Origin: Alistipes sp.
GTDB lineage: Bacteria > Bacteroidota > Bacteroidia > Bacteroidales > Rikenellaceae
NCBI GenBank assembly: GCA_017555695.1
Contig: JAFZFX010000005.1
Span: 66,855 to 130,854 of the forward strand
Reading direction: 5' to 3'
Length of the DNA: 64,000 nt
The notes below the pieces were generated by a model. That model was given only the letters and a program-made list of their open reading frames with translations. It was not told the DNA's origin and did not search any database. The first letter of the stretch is position 1. Each line of letters begins with the position of its first letter. The translations under genes were made by a program, and so were the position numbers. Shown here in pieces: positions 63,488-64,000 of the stretch.

Positions 63488-64000
63488 ATGAAAATCAATC
63501 ATCGAGTTCTTGTGCAGACGCTTTTCGCATCGTTTGCCCTGCTCTCATTTACATCGTGTGCCGACGATGTGTCGTCGCCCAAAGTGGAGGAATCGCTGAC
63601 TCAGATTCCGTTTCAGCAGGTGACTTTGAATGACAATTTCTGGTTGCCCCGCCTTGTAACCCAGAAGAAGACCCTCGTGCCGTTCTCGTTGGAGAAGACC
63701 GAGCCTGCGGTAGAGAATCTTCGCCGTGTGGGTGCATATCTTCGTGGCGAGAAGGTTACCGAGCGATTCACTGGCCCGTATTATGTGGCATCCGACCTCT
63801 TTAAGGTGATGGAGGGCGCAGCCTATCTCCTTACGCTGGAGAAAGACGAAGCGCTTGAGGCACAGATGGATGAGATAATTGATGTCATAGCTGCAGCGCA
63901 GGCCCCCGATGGCTACCTCTATGAGCATCACATCCTGCCCGAGCATCTGCGTAATCCCCATAACTATGCAGGCAAGACCCCTTACTCTTATGTTGTACAT
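63488..64000 (+). CDS. GH127 (beta-L-arabinofuranosidase-type) lipoprotein, 3' end outside window
   Basis: 171 codons are visible, beginning MKINHRVLVQ with a lipoprotein signal (SFTSCADD, Cys about 24). The next part, QQVTLNDNFWLPRL, GAYLRGEKVTERFTGPYYVASDLFK and AYLLTLEKDEAL, matches the (alpha/alpha)6 start of DUF1680/GH127, and PHNYAGKTPY fits the entrance of the active site. The catalytic Cys and Glu would lie beyond the window. It probably removes arabinofuranose from plant glycans. The gene runs off the right edge. Confidence 0.85.
   Translation, partial: MKINHRVLVQTLFASFALLSFTSCADDVSSPKVEESLTQIPFQQVTLNDNFWLPRLVTQKKTLVPFSLEKTEPAVENLRRVGAYLRGEKVTERFTGPYYVASDLFKVMEGAAYLLTLEKDEALEAQMDEIIDVIAAAQAPDGYLYEHHILPEHLRNPHNYAGKTPYSYVVH

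Overview
The window reads as ordinary chromosomal DNA from a member of the order Bacteroidales (phylum Bacteroidota). Three things support this. Many genes are preceded by the TAnnTTTG-type -7 box of this phylum and few have a convincing Shine-Dalgarno sequence. Many families are typical of gut Bacteroidales (DUF4919, DUF5689, DUF4199, DUF4293, DUF4491, DUF4832, DUF5106, GH89, GH127, C11 peptidase, reverse-type rubrerythrin). Secreted proteins often carry a lipobox with few processing-site acidic residues. An Alistipes-like or other Rikenellaceae origin is a guess from general resemblance and was not tested.

Layout. 1-5419: end of a membrane protein, ApbE flavin transferase, a Gfo/Idh/MocA lipoprotein, UbiD decarboxylase and a four-repeat HhH membrane protein. 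5582-9515: rpsU, then a HU-like membrane-anchored DNA-binding protein, a sigma-54 activator, LptE, an unknown protein and SecG. 9692-12014: BlaI-type repressor and a BlaR-like M56 peptidase fused to a TonB domain. 12102-19941: MATE exporter (-), pseudouridine synthase (+), then a minus-strand run ligA-dapA-DUF4919-C11 peptidase. 20077-29375: small acidic protein, DUF4832 lipoprotein, purA, etfB-etfA-acyl-CoA dehydrogenase, DUF5106/thioredoxin-like lipoprotein, rubrerythrin. 29542-35701: GH89 alpha-N-acetylglucosaminidase, YtxH plus holin-like pair, SLOG protein, PHP phosphodiesterase, tandem DUF5689 lipoproteins. 35892-46628: argS-GH43-DUF4199-GT2-DUF4293, then an RND/TolC tripartite pump and OsmC. 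46794-58755: a TPR protein with an outer-membrane barrel, a GT4, a small barrel, Era, a second TPR protein, an MFS transporter, and an MBL-fold protein. 58813-64000: small lipoprotein, Ffh, CAT-like acetyltransferase with DUF4491, a lipoprotein with glycerophosphodiesterase, and the start of a GH127 enzyme.

The set combines housekeeping work (translation, replication, protein export, purine and lysine synthesis) with envelope biology and glycan foraging (GH89, GH43, GH127, DUF4832). I found no rRNA, tRNA, CRISPR array, insertion sequence, integrase or phage module, and no gene-free stretch over 300 bases. The hunt found no obvious new multi-gene system. The best leads are regulatory: a perfect 11-bp inverted repeat across the rubrerythrin promoter, a G-tract module shared by the upstream regions of two secreted-protein genes, inverted repeats in front of blaI and etfB, and a clamp-binding-like C-terminus on LigA.
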